Positions 9,199 to 17,131 of a stretch of DNA of 23,581 nt are shown piece after piece (positions within the stretch are counted from its first letter, which is position 1; each line of letters starts with the position of its first letter). The notes under the pieces are model-generated. The model was not told where the DNA came from, ran no database searches, and saw only the letters and a list, made by a program, of their open reading frames with translations. The stretch spans positions 1 to 23,581 of the forward strand of contig JBEKNT010000128.1 in NCBI GenBank assembly GCA_049522565.1. The letters are read 5' to 3'. Source of the DNA: JASHVB01 sp049522565 (GTDB lineage: Bacteria; Pseudomonadota; Alphaproteobacteria; Acetobacterales; Acetobacteraceae). A program made the translations under genes and the position numbers.

Positions 9199-9227
9199 AG
9201 TGTAAGGTGACAGGTGACGACAGTCAA
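9199..9227 (-). promoter_or_regulatory. Sigma-70-type promoter of the orphan higA
   Basis: On the minus strand, TTGACT (9222-9227; 5 of 6 matches to the -35 consensus) is followed after exactly 17 bases by TACACT (9199-9204; 4 of 6 to the -10). Transcription would begin near 9192, about 57 bases before the higA start. The spacer holds a tandem repeat of the 7-mer GTCACCT (9205-9218), a possible site for self-repression by HigA. The elements are read directly; their activity is inferred. Confidence 0.5.
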
Positions 9228-9259
9228 TCCAACCATCGATTCCAGCCTTCGCTGGCCTG

Positions 9260-9490
9260 ATGTTCCTGCTCGACACGAACGTCGTGTCCGAACCGCGCAA
9301 GGCGAGGGCGGGCAAGGCCGATCGCAACGTCGCGAATGTGGGGCGCCGCGGCGCCGCGCTCCATATCCCCGATCCGCGGCCGATCCGGGATGGCCTTATC
9401 GCAGCGACCGCCTCTGATTACGGCATGACCGTGGTGACCCGGACCATCACCGATTTTGCCCCCACCGGCGTGCCGCTGCTGAATCGGTAG
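9260..9490 (+). pseudogene. Internally deleted VapC/FitB-type PIN toxin
   Basis: The 76-codon frame begins MFLLDTNVVSEPRKARAGKA, the typical start of a FitB-like VapC toxin, and ends with PDPRPIRDGLIAATA and MTVVTRTITDFAPTGVPLL, the typical end of the same family. Full members have about 135-140 residues. The part between residues 26 and 33, about 60 residues, is missing, including the second catalytic acid and the helices that bind the antitoxin. The deletion left the frame open. D5, D44 and D65 remain. The start overlaps a TGA as TGATG, as if coupled to an upstream antitoxin, but the frame ending there does not look like one. A folded nuclease is unlikely. Confidence 0.75.
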
Positions 9491-9658
9491 AACGACCCGC
9501 GAGCCTGACGGACGCCAGAGCGTTCGACGCCATGGCCGTCGTCCGGTGTCAAGGCGGGGAAAGGCCGCCATCCGTGCCGGTGCGTCGGCAAGCAAACAAC
9601 CCCGTGGCTCCCCCAGCTCGCAAACGAAGTGCAACGCCAGGCAAATGGGCACCCCGGA

Positions 9659-10174
9659 TCAATAGTTCAAAATAGCGGTAATCAGGTCGGCGTAGGGACC
9701 AACATGGGCGGTGTACTGCCGTGCCAGCACCCGGCCATATACGGTGAAGGCCTGTTGGAACGGCGTGCTGGGCCCCACCATACCGGACACCGGTTCCGTG
9801 GCACCAAGGCCACTGCCGTCCCCCCAGAACACGGTCCGCGCAGGATCGAGATAGGTATGATAGCGTAAGATATACGTTCCGTCGGCAAGTTGGCGACCAT
9901 AGGTCGTGCTCACGCTGGTCAGGCTGATCGACCCCTGGACGGGGACGGTCGTGCCGCCGGTCGCCGTGCAGGTCACCGTGATCGTGGCAGTGACATCGTC
10001 CGGCATGCTCGAGAACGGCACGTAGTCACCGAACCCCAGCGGCGTCGCGGTCAGGCTGCAACTGGCGCCGCCACTGGCTTGGGCCGGCACCGCGGCCAGC
10101 GCCCCAAGCAGCATCGCGGCCGCCATGATGCCGCGGCGATCCTGCCCGGTATGGCGCCGCTGCGTCATTGGCAC
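9659..10174 (-). CDS. Spore coat U (SCPU) domain secreted pilus subunit, distal gene
   Basis: Predicted subunit of a Csu-like chaperone-usher pilus, exported to the periplasm and assembled outside. The 171-residue product has a signal peptide (hydrophobic core MAAAMLLGALAAVPAQA) and one SCPU domain with a disulphide-type cysteine pair (CSLTATPLGFGDY and TVTCTATGG), and ends in a beta strand (LITAILNY) that fits donor-strand exchange. The reading frame begins at 10174 and overlaps the usher stop by 10 bases; a start at the internal Met before the signal core (about 16 residues later) is possible. It is the last gene of the operon and may be the tip or a minor subunit; tip adhesins of Csu pili generally have two domains, but this has one. 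Confidence 0.85.
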   Translation of the reverse strand: MPMTQRRHTGQDRRGIMAAAMLLGALAAVPAQASGGASCSLTATPLGFGDYVPFSSMPDDVTATITVTCTATGGTTVPVQGSISLTSVSTTYGRQLADGTYILRYHTYLDPARTVFWGDGSGLGATEPVSGMVGPSTPFQQAFTVYGRVLARQYTAHVGPYADLITAILNY

Positions 10175-12540
10175 CGTAGGGGGCCGATCAACGGGATGTC
10201 CCCCTGCGCCGGCTGGTAGTCGAATTGCACGGTGCAGCTCGTCCCATTCGGCAACGTCACCTGCATCCGGTTGGTCGGCTGCAATCCGGTCACGTAGGCT
10301 TGGCCGTCATAACCGACCGGCTGATCCTCGGCCCCGGCGACCTTGGCGATGGAACCGAGCGGAATGGGTGCGCCGCTGCTGTCCTGCAGCGTCAGCAAGG
10401 CGGCATTCACTTTGCGGATGTGGAAATCGACCACGGTGCCCGACCGGTCCGGCGGCCGCACCAGAACCGCGGTCTGCCCGACATCGATATCCGCCGGCAG
10501 CCGTGTCGCGTCCACCGCCAGCCGGTTGTTCTGATAGGACAACAGCGACGGCACCAGCAGATGTCCGCTGGAATCGGTCGTACCCACCGGGCGGTTCTCA
10601 TACAGCACCGGCACGTCCGCGACGCCGCCGGTGCTCACCACGGCGAAACTGTCATTGATCTGAGCACTGGCGAACGGATGGCCATCCGTCCAGACCAACG
10701 CGCCGCTGGCACCGCCGCGCACGGCGAACTGACCCGGCGACTGGTCCACCCCGCCGGTCACCAGGCCCCAGGGGCTCAGGAACTCGCCCTCCACCGCGCG
10801 CTGTGGCGCGTAGCCTTCCGAATCCTGTATCCGGTAGCCATAGTCGTTCTGCACCAACGCGGGTTTGGCGACCGTCAGCGAGGAACTGGCGCGTCCGCCG
10901 TCCAGCGAGCCTCCGGCCGACGCCGAGATGGACGGGCCGAGCGCGAAGCTGATCCCGAATGCCACCCCGTAACTGTGATCGTCGTGAACATCCTTGAAAG
11001 CGGTGGCATAGAACGAGGCGGTGCCGGCAATCGGAATGCTGTAGCTCGCGGTAACCAGCGATACCTGCGGATTGCTGACAAGTAAGTACGCCGCCTGCGT
11101 GTTGAGCGCCGCTGGTGTCCCGGGTTGCGCGACCTGGTTCACGTAACCGACGCCGACGCTTCCCCACCGGCCGAGCTGGTAGCCGATGCTGGTGTTCAGC
11201 GTCGATTTCGGCACCGGAGTGCCGTTCACCGCGGCGATGTCGCGGTAGCCGTTGGTCGCGTAGGTGCCGCTCAGGCTGAAACTCAGGTTGTGGGAAATCC
11301 GCTGGAAGCCGGCGGACGCCAGGCCGCCGGAATTGCCGCCCACGCCTGCGGGCATCACACCATGGATGGCGCTGCCGGACACCGCGGCGTTGGCGACGCC
11401 GAACGAGCCGACCCTCATCGCCGCCCCGCCACCGAGCAGAGCCAGTGTGTCGGTCGCCTCCGCATGGGTTTCCAGCGTCAGCCAGTCGGTCAGGCCGTAG
11501 CGCAAGGAGCCGCTGGCTGCCGAACCCACATACCGGTCGGTGCTCAACCCGTAGTTCTGCCGCACCGTGCCCGCCTCCAGCGAATAGCTCGCCAGGCCGG
11601 GCTTCAGCAGAGTTGCGCTGGCGTAAAACGGCAACGTGACCAAGGTCTGGCGCCCGAGCGCGTCCATCACCGTCACTGCGATCTCGCCGGCCCCGGTCAC
11701 GACCGGGAGCGTCCGCACGGCAAAGGGACCCGGCTGCACCGGCTCGCTGAATTCGCGAATGCCGTTGACCATCACGTCGACTGTGGCCGGCACCGCGGCG
11801 GAGGAACTGATCACCGGCAGCGGATAGGTGACCAGATCTGGCCGCAGGCTGAAATCACTGGTCACCTGGGCACCGCCCAGGCGCACCGCGCGGCTCCAGG
11901 ACAGCGCGCCGGTGACCACGTCGCCGGCGCGCCAGCGGCGCAGTTCGTCGGGTTCGGCGTAATCGAAGGTGGTGCCCAGGCGGACGGTGGTTGCCTGCCC
12001 GGCATAGGGGGTGATGTTCACCAGGCCGGTGGTCTCCAGCACGCCGTAGGGACTGAAGGCGCGCAGGTCGAGCAATGCCCCGCCGGTGTTCTGCTGCGCG
12101 GTGCCGGCGGCCTTCTCGCCGTTGAAGGTACCGAGGAGGTCGTAGTTGAGCAATGCGCCGTACCCTGCCGGCGATAGCGGAGCCAAGGGGACCGCGGCAT
12201 GTCCACCGCCGAGTTCGGTCGGCCGCAGCGCGGCATCGCTGGCCTCCACGACCAGCGACTGCGTGGTCTCGTCCAAGCGCGCGCGAACGTTCGGAAGCGA
12301 AGCCAGCGGGATCGGCTCGGTGCCGGCGGCGAGGTCCCGCGGCAGGGCGAAGCCGAGTGCGCTCAATTCGGCCGGTCGGGCGTAAAGCGCACCGTCCCGA
12401 TCGATAAACTCGCCGACACGACCGGTCGGACGACCGTTCATGACCACCTCAAGCGCCAGATTACGTTCGGATGCCGACGCAACAGCGGTCGCCAACAGCG
12501 CTGCGAGAAATGCAGCAGCGCCCAGGCTGCTGCGGCTCAC
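10165..12540 (-). CDS. Fimbrial outer-membrane usher protein (PapC/FimD/CsuD type)
   Basis: Outer-membrane pore that takes chaperone-subunit complexes from the periplasm and threads the growing pilus out of the cell. The 791-residue product starts with a signal peptide (about 1-23, ending ASA), followed by the N-terminal chaperone-binding domain (LALEVVMNGRPTG and the ELGGGHAAVPLAP segment), a long beta-barrel region with the plug domain (VDVMVNGIREFSEPVQPGPF, GAGEIAVTVMDALGRQT), and C-terminal domains ending in TSCTVQFDYQ and IPLIGPLRCQ with the usual cysteine pair. It is slightly shorter than FimD (about 880), as is usual for ushers of SCPU pili. The start overlaps the chaperone stop as ATGA (4 bases), and the end overlaps the next pilin gene, a tightly coupled operon. 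Confidence 0.93.
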   Translation of the reverse strand: MSRSSLGAAAFLAALLATAVASASERNLALEVVMNGRPTGRVGEFIDRDGALYARPAELSALGFALPRDLAAGTEPIPLASLPNVRARLDETTQSLVVEASDAALRPTELGGGHAAVPLAPLSPAGYGALLNYDLLGTFNGEKAAGTAQQNTGGALLDLRAFSPYGVLETTGLVNITPYAGQATTVRLGTTFDYAEPDELRRWRAGDVVTGALSWSRAVRLGGAQVTSDFSLRPDLVTYPLPVISSSAAVPATVDVMVNGIREFSEPVQPGPFAVRTLPVVTGAGEIAVTVMDALGRQTLVTLPFYASATLLKPGLASYSLEAGTVRQNYGLSTDRYVGSAASGSLRYGLTDWLTLETHAEATDTLALLGGGAAMRVGSFGVANAAVSGSAIHGVMPAGVGGNSGGLASAGFQRISHNLSFSLSGTYATNGYRDIAAVNGTPVPKSTLNTSIGYQLGRWGSVGVGYVNQVAQPGTPAALNTQAAYLLVSNPQVSLVTASYSIPIAGTASFYATAFKDVHDDHSYGVAFGISFALGPSISASAGGSLDGGRASSSLTVAKPALVQNDYGYRIQDSEGYAPQRAVEGEFLSPWGLVTGGVDQSPGQFAVRGGASGALVWTDGHPFASAQINDSFAVVSTGGVADVPVLYENRPVGTTDSSGHLLVPSLLSYQNNRLAVDATRLPADIDVGQTAVLVRPPDRSGTVVDFHIRKVNAALLTLQDSSGAPIPLGSIAKVAGAEDQPVGYDGQAYVTGLQPTNRMQVTLPNGTSCTVQFDYQPAQGDIPLIGPLRCQ

Positions 12541-13253
12541 GGCGTCAAAATCAGCTCACTCTTGCCCGTCAGGCTCGTGACGCTCAGGTGCAGCGGTCCT
12601 CCCGGACCGCCATGGGGGTCTTGCACGATCCAGTGGCGCTCGGCGCCGCCCAGGATGTACGAGTTGGTACCGCGAGAAACCACTTTCGGATGACTGCCGT
12701 CGGCCAGCGTCACGTCGATTGCGCGCACCTTGTCGTAGGCAGCACCCGCATTGCTGGCGGTCAGCATGGTTTGGCCGCTGGCGCCGCGCTGCGCCCGCCA
12801 TTGCAGCGTCGGACGCCCCGACGACGACGCCCTCACGATCACCGGCAGCGACAGACGCAGGGCGAAGACGACATGTCGATTCTGCATGTTCGGCGGCGGC
12901 ACTTCGTCCAGCAGCAGACGGTAACTGCGTTCGGCGCCGGCCGCGATCCCGCCGCGCAATAACAGCCGCATGGTCTGCGACCCGCCGTCGGCGATGGTGA
13001 AGATCGGCGGGGAGACGATAATGTCATGGGTTGGCGCCAGAGCATCATCGTCTCCCGCCTGGGTCCAGCGATAGACCCGGGCTTGGATCGCCGAGGGTGC
13101 TCCGCCGTGATTTGTCACTTCGATCGTCGCAGCGGTTTGCCCGGCCGCGAGAGTGACAAGGACCGGGGAGATCTCCAGCGAGGCCGCCTGGACCTCGCGG
13201 GCAAGTGGACAGCCAAGCAGCATCAGCACTGCCAAGGCCAGGATCGGTCGCAT
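12537..13253 (-). CDS. Periplasmic pilus chaperone (PapD-like)
   Basis: Folds pilin subunits in the periplasm by donating a strand and escorts them to the usher. The 238-residue product has a signal peptide (about 1-23, ending VQA) and the two immunoglobulin-like domains of the family: SLEISPVLVTLAAGQTAATI with the first strands, and the conserved G1-strand area AERSYRLLLDEVPP, where the Arg and the hydrophobic strand contact subunits. The second domain includes VFALRLSLPVIVRA. It lies 27 bases after the major SCPU gene and overlaps the usher start by four bases. The hydrophobic pattern and position make the assignment safe; the particular chaperone subclass (short F1-G1 loop) fits Csu-type systems. 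Confidence 0.9.
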   Translation of the reverse strand: MRPILALAVLMLLGCPLAREVQAASLEISPVLVTLAAGQTAATIEVTNHGGAPSAIQARVYRWTQAGDDDALAPTHDIIVSPPIFTIADGGSQTMRLLLRGGIAAGAERSYRLLLDEVPPPNMQNRHVVFALRLSLPVIVRASSSGRPTLQWRAQRGASGQTMLTASNAGAAYDKVRAIDVTLADGSHPKVVSRGTNSYILGGAERHWIVQDPHGGPGGPLHLSVTSLTGKSELILTP

Positions 13254-13280
13254 TTTGCGAACCCCGTTATGCCGATAGAC

Positions 13281-13769
13281 TCAGTAGGAGACGGTGATCG
13301 TGACCACGTCGTTGTAGACGTCGGTGGCCGGAGCCTGCGAACCCGGGATCTGGCCATAGACCGTCAAAACTTGTGCGCTGCCGCTGCCGGTACCCTGGAT
13401 GGTATCCGTGTTGACGGTGTTGCCCCAGGGCACGGAAAAACCGGAATCCGAATACAGATTGTACATCAGGGTGTTGGTGGGGGTTGCTCCTGCGAGGTAA
13501 CGCTGCGAGCTGATAGCGTGGGTCCCGGGGTCCAGCCCCACATCATACGTGGCACCGCTGGTGCAAGTGACGTTAACGGTGGCATTGGCGTTGGTGACGG
13601 AAGCGCCCGAGTGTACCGTGAGGAACGCCAGCGTCGAAGCAGTCACGGAACACGTCGGATCCACGCTGGCGCTCACCGCCAGGGTGGTCGTCGTCGTTTG
13701 CGCGGCCCAGACGTCCTGGGCGACCACGACGCCAAGGCAGGCCGTCGCGGCAATCAGCAGGCGTTTCAT
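13281..13769 (-). CDS. SCPU-domain pilin, probable major subunit
   Basis: First gene of the pilus operon, probably the main rod subunit. The 162-residue product has a signal peptide (MKRLLIAATACLGVVVAQDV to WAA), then one SCPU domain with DPTCSVTASTLAF and VNVTCTSGATYDVGLDPG, the two cysteines of the fold, a central NLYSDSGFSVPWGNT segment and a final strand VTITVSY for donor-strand exchange. The start at 13769 was chosen over 13796 because AAAGGA lies eight bases ahead and the product then begins with a normal signal peptide. Being first and separated from the chaperone by only 27 bases, it is the likely source of the operon mRNA. Related proteins are CsuA/B of Acinetobacter and SCPU proteins of other alphaproteobacteria. 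Confidence 0.9.
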   Translation of the reverse strand: MKRLLIAATACLGVVVAQDVWAAQTTTTTLAVSASVDPTCSVTASTLAFLTVHSGASVTNANATVNVTCTSGATYDVGLDPGTHAISSQRYLAGATPTNTLMYNLYSDSGFSVPWGNTVNTDTIQGTGSGSAQVLTVYGQIPGSQAPATDVYNDVVTITVSY

Positions 13770-14167
13770 GGCACGTTGTCCTTTCATTACTCCCAAGGAC
13801 AGCGACCTGCCGTTCTGACCCTTCCAGGCTTTTGTGCGGCCCCTGTCGTATGTGCAGCTTCATTGCTACTGGCTAATTGTTAAGGAGCGGTTATTTTTGC
13901 CGACACATTTCACGATTTTTGTTATCGATGGAGCTGTCTGGTCGATACGCCGGACCGGTCGGTCGGCCTGGCTATGCGCCCGGCGTCACAACCCCACGCT
14001 TCCCTGGGCTGTCTGCCGCAACCGACCGCCGCGCCCAATTCCGCATGCGAGTTTGCCCGGCCAGCCGGGCTTTACCGAAACTTGATACTTCCGGGTCCAG
14101 GCTGCCGGAACGGGACGCTCGGCCGGTTCGACCGGGACGCAGCGTAGCGATTGCGGAGGATTGTGAA
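13770..14167. other. Divergent intergenic region between the pilus operon and the chemoreceptor
   Basis: About 400 bases without a convincing gene. The left part (about 13850-13930) is clearly AT-rich compared with its surroundings and is the likely promoter area for the minus-strand pilus operon. On the plus strand the chemoreceptor frame stays open through this region (from 13877), but the residues do not resemble a domain. A strong ribosome site GCGGAGGA lies at 14153-14160. No terminator or clear -35/-10 pair could be settled. Confidence 0.4.
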
Positions 14168-15508
14168 ATGGTGTCGGCTGCTGACGACGACCTGAGCGGC
14201 AGAATACGATTCATGCGCATCAGCGCTGACGACACCAGCCTGTTGCGCGACTTCTGGCAGATCGTCGAGCCGAAGCTGCCGGCCATCCTGGACAGCTTCT
14301 ACCAGCATGTCGCATCCGAGCCACGCCTGCAGGCCATGGTGGGCGCGAAAGTCCCCCAGCTCAAGCGGGCCCAGACGCTGCATTGGCAGCGCTTGTTTAC
14401 CGGCGGCCTCGACGCCGGCTATTACGACGGCGTGCACAGCATCGGCCTGATGCATCACAAGGTCGGGCTGGAGCCGCGCTGGTACATCGGCGGCTACAAT
14501 TTCGTACTGAACCGGCTTGGCGACCTCGCCGTCAGCGCCTATCGCTGGTCACCGGGCAAACGGCGCGCGGTGCTTGCCGCGGTCACGTCCCGGGTCATGC
14601 TGGACATGGACATTGCCATCTCGGCATACCAGGAGGCGTTGCTGATCGAGCGACAGCAGCGCGGTGACAAGGTCGATGGGCTGTTGCGCGGATTTGAGGC
14701 AACCACCGGCATGCTGGTCGGCACCGTCGCCTCGGCCGCCACGGAGCTGCGGGCCACCGCGCAGTCGCTCTCGAGCACCACCGACCAAACCACCGAGCAA
14801 GCTTCGGGCGTCGCCGCAGCCGTGGAGCAGGCGAGCGTCAATGTGCAGACCGTTGCCTCGGCCGCCGAGGAATTGTCGAGCTCGATATCCGAAATTGCCC
14901 GGCAGGTGGCGCAGTCGTCCAGCATCGCCGGCAAGGCGGTGGGGGATGCCAGGCGCACCGACGCCATCGTCAAGACACTGGCGGGTGGGGCGCAGAAGAT
15001 CGGCGACGTGGTCGGGCTGATCAGCAGCATCGCCGGACAGACCAACCTGCTGGCGCTGAACGCGACGATCGAGGCAGCACGCGCCGGGGATGCCGGCAAG
15101 GGCTTCGCCGTTGTGGCGTCGGAGGTAAAGAACCTCGCCAACCAGACGGCGAAGGCGACCGGCGACATCAGCGCGCAGATCGCCGAAATCCAGACCGCGA
15201 CGGCCGAAGCGGTTCAGGCGATCGGGACCATCGCCCAGACGATCGACGAACTCAGCCGCATCGCCGCGTCCATTGCCGCGTCGGTCGAAGAGCAGGGGGC
15301 AGCAACGCAGGAGATCGCTCGCAATGTGCACGAGGCCGCGAGCGGCACGCAGGAGGTGAGCAGCAATATTGTGGGCGTCAGCCGAGGCGCGCAGGAAACC
15401 GGCGCCGCAGCCTCGCAGGTGCTGGAAGCCGCCGGCGAATTGTCCAAGCGGGCCGAGCAGATGAGCGTCGATGTGGGCCGGTTCATCAGTGCGGTGAAAG
15501 CGGCCTGA
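14168..15508 (+). CDS. Soluble globin-coupled methyl-accepting chemotaxis protein (HemAT-like)
   Basis: Predicted cytoplasmic oxygen or redox sensor that signals to the CheA kinase. The 446-residue product has an N-terminal globin-sensor domain (about 10-160) with the haem motif SIGLMHHKVGLEPRWYIGGY, where H96 is the expected proximal ligand, and then a methyl-accepting signalling domain (about 200-445) with the highly conserved hairpin tip IAGQTNLLALNATIEAARAG and GKGFAVVASEVKNLA (about 285-325). No membrane segment is present, and the C-terminal end (FISAVKAA) has no CheR-binding pentapeptide. The ATG at 14168 was chosen because GGAGGA stands seven bases ahead. It is transcribed away from the pilus operon. 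No other chemotaxis genes are in the window, so it must join an array encoded elsewhere. Confidence 0.93.
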   Translation: MVSAADDDLSGRIRFMRISADDTSLLRDFWQIVEPKLPAILDSFYQHVASEPRLQAMVGAKVPQLKRAQTLHWQRLFTGGLDAGYYDGVHSIGLMHHKVGLEPRWYIGGYNFVLNRLGDLAVSAYRWSPGKRRAVLAAVTSRVMLDMDIAISAYQEALLIERQQRGDKVDGLLRGFEATTGMLVGTVASAATELRATAQSLSSTTDQTTEQASGVAAAVEQASVNVQTVASAAEELSSSISEIARQVAQSSSIAGKAVGDARRTDAIVKTLAGGAQKIGDVVGLISSIAGQTNLLALNATIEAARAGDAGKGFAVVASEVKNLANQTAKATGDISAQIAEIQTATAEAVQAIGTIAQTIDELSRIAASIAASVEEQGAATQEIARNVHEAASGTQEVSSNIVGVSRGAQETGAAASQVLEAAGELSKRAEQMSVDVGRFISAVKAA

Positions 15509-15600
15509 CACACTTTCAGCTCTGAGCGGAAACACCGGCCCCCGTCAGCGACTCCGATCAGAGTGGAAATTCTCCAGGCGTCGGGCGCACGGTTCGCCGC

Positions 15601-15649
15601 CTTCCCTTGAACGCTTAGTCCGCTTGGCGGCCCAAGCCCTCAAGGGGAG
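15601..15649. terminator. Nested inverted repeat between converging genes
   Basis: An outer imperfect stem, CTTCCCTTGA (15601-15610) with TCAAGGGGAG (15640-15649; 9 of 10), encloses an inner perfect stem, GCTTGG (15622-15627) with CCAAGC (15632-15637). It lies between the ends of the chemoreceptor and the MocR gene, so it could end transcription from both. There is no T-tract. The TCAAGGGGAGGG segment is shared with the palindrome at the left window edge, so this is probably another copy of that repeat class. Confidence 0.45.
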
Positions 15650-15667
15650 GGAGAGAATCGCCAACGA

Positions 15668-17074
15668 TCAGACGATGTCGGCCAGGTGCGTCGGCGCGTG
15701 CATCCGCATCGCCTCGGCGACCGCCAGGAGTGCAGCACGCAGCGCCTCCCGGCTTTCCGCGGCACCGATGCAGATGCGCACCGCGTTGGGCGCCGGCATG
15801 GCGACGGCGAAGCTGTCGCTGGCCACCAGTGCCAGGCCGCGCTGGCGCAGATGGGCGGTGAAGTCGGCGCGGCTCCACTGCGCCGACAGCGTCAGCCAGA
15901 CATGCAGCCCTTCCGGATGGGCCGCCATATCCATTCCCGCCAGCACCTGCCGGACGATCCCCTGACGCGCGGCTGCCTCCTGCCGGATCGCATTGCGCAA
16001 GGCGACCGCCGAGCCATCCTCCATCCAGCGCGTCACCAGGCCGGTCAGCAGCGGCGACGGCGTCAGCGAGGTCGCGCGCACGGCCTCCACCAGTCGGGTT
16101 GCCTCCATCCGGCCAGGCGCCACCACGAAGGCGGTGCGCAGGCCCGGCGACAGGCACTTGGAGAGCGTGCTGACGTAGTAGCCCGCGCCCGCAACCAGGG
16201 ACGCGATCGCAGGCAGCGGCTGCGACGGGAGCGGACCATACGCGTCGTCTTCGACAATCGGCACGGCATGGCGCGACGCCAGCGCCGCCAGTGCCTGCCG
16301 GCGCGCGACAGGCAAGGTGGCCGTGGTCGGGTTGTGGATCGTCGGCACGCAATAGATCGCCTTCGGCTGCACATGGAGGCAGGCCTGTTCCAGCGCATCG
16401 GGCAGCAGACCGTCCGCGTCTGCCCGCACCGCCACCAGCCGCAGGCCTAGCTGGGCGGCCAGCGCGCGGAATCCGGGGTAGGTCAGCGGGTCCGTCAGCA
16501 CCGCGTCGCCCGGCCGGGTGAGCGTCGTCATCAGCGCGGTGAGGGCGCACTGCGCGCCGGCGCAAACCAGGATGCGGTCCGGGTCGATCTCGCCCATCAC
16601 CGGGCGCAGCCACCCGCCCGCCGCGACCCGATCACGCAGGGAACCCGCACCGGAGCGATAGGTCATAAGAGTGCGCAAATCGCTGCTGCGCACCAGCTCG
16701 GCCAGGCTGTCCTGGAGCAATTTCCGCAGCGACGGTTCGGCCGGCTGCGGCGGCAGGTTCATACTCATGTCCACCAGGGCATGCCTCGGGTCGCCGCTGT
16801 CCGCCGTGGCAGGATCGGCGCGCACGAAGGTGCCGCGCCCCACCCTGGCGTCCAGCAGCCCACGGCGGTGCGCTTCCGCGTACGCGCGAGTGACCGTGGT
16901 CAGATCGATGCCGAGGGCCTCGGCCACTTGCCGCTGCGGCGGCAGGCGGTCGCCCGCAAGAAGTTCGTGCCGCGTGATCGCCTGGCCGATCGCGTCGGCA
17001 ATGCCGAGATAGAGCGGGCCCGTCGCGCGACGCATGGCGGCTTGCAGAAAATGAAGCGGTGGGTCGGCAGGCAT
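15668..17074 (-). CDS. MocR-type transcriptional regulator (GntR winged helix fused to a class I aminotransferase-like domain)
   Basis: PLP-binding transcription factor. The 468-residue product has a GntR-type winged helix (about 19-84; LYLGIADAIGQAITRHELLA, RLPPQRQVAEALGIDLTTVT) followed by an aminotransferase fold (about 100-468) with the PLP lysine K306 in VSTLSKCLSPGLR, and NPTTATLPVARRQALAALA and VEDDAYGPL as PLP-binding segments. Family members sense PLP or amino-acid-related ligands and usually control a divergent neighbour. The start at 17074 was chosen because it leaves the usual MPADPP beginning; the frame extends 24 codons further, but these cover palindromic promoter DNA. No transporter or enzyme gene lies divergently, only an almost empty gap up to 17527. 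It could be an aminotransferase, but the fused DNA-binding domain makes regulation more likely. Confidence 0.92.
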   Translation of the reverse strand: MPADPPLHFLQAAMRRATGPLYLGIADAIGQAITRHELLAGDRLPPQRQVAEALGIDLTTVTRAYAEAHRRGLLDARVGRGTFVRADPATADSGDPRHALVDMSMNLPPQPAEPSLRKLLQDSLAELVRSSDLRTLMTYRSGAGSLRDRVAAGGWLRPVMGEIDPDRILVCAGAQCALTALMTTLTRPGDAVLTDPLTYPGFRALAAQLGLRLVAVRADADGLLPDALEQACLHVQPKAIYCVPTIHNPTTATLPVARRQALAALASRHAVPIVEDDAYGPLPSQPLPAIASLVAGAGYYVSTLSKCLSPGLRTAFVVAPGRMEATRLVEAVRATSLTPSPLLTGLVTRWMEDGSAVALRNAIRQEAAARQGIVRQVLAGMDMAAHPEGLHVWLTLSAQWSRADFTAHLRQRGLALVASDSFAVAMPAPNAVRICIGAAESREALRAALLAVAEAMRMHAPTHLADIV

Positions 17075-17087
17075 CGGTTCAAATAAC

Positions 17088-17131
17088 CCATACAATCCGT
17101 ATATGCTACGAAAGTAGCATGGAGCGTATGG
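17088..17131. promoter_or_regulatory. Palindromic operator-like region before the MocR gene
   Basis: Three symmetrical elements lie just upstream of the mocR start: ATAC-N5-GTAT (17090-17102), a perfect ATGCTAC-GAAA-GTAGCAT (17103-17120), and an outer pair CCATAC (17088-17093) with GTATGG (17126-17131). The region is AT-richer than its surroundings. MocR regulators commonly control themselves and a divergent gene, so this is a plausible operator for self-control. The exact bound sequence is not known from the family. Confidence 0.5.

Noticed and set aside
9136..9259. A higB remnant upstream of higA or an antitoxin upstream of the deleted vapC
   Set aside because: Both strands were read in the frames that would couple to the neighbouring starts; no family-like residues were seen.
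11125..12177. Long plus-strand frame opposite the usher
   Set aside because: Shadow of the usher gene, with no ribosome site or domain.
13877..14167. N-terminal extension of the chemoreceptor
   Set aside because: The frame is open, but the strong ribosome site before 14168 and the lack of any domain upstream favour the shorter start.
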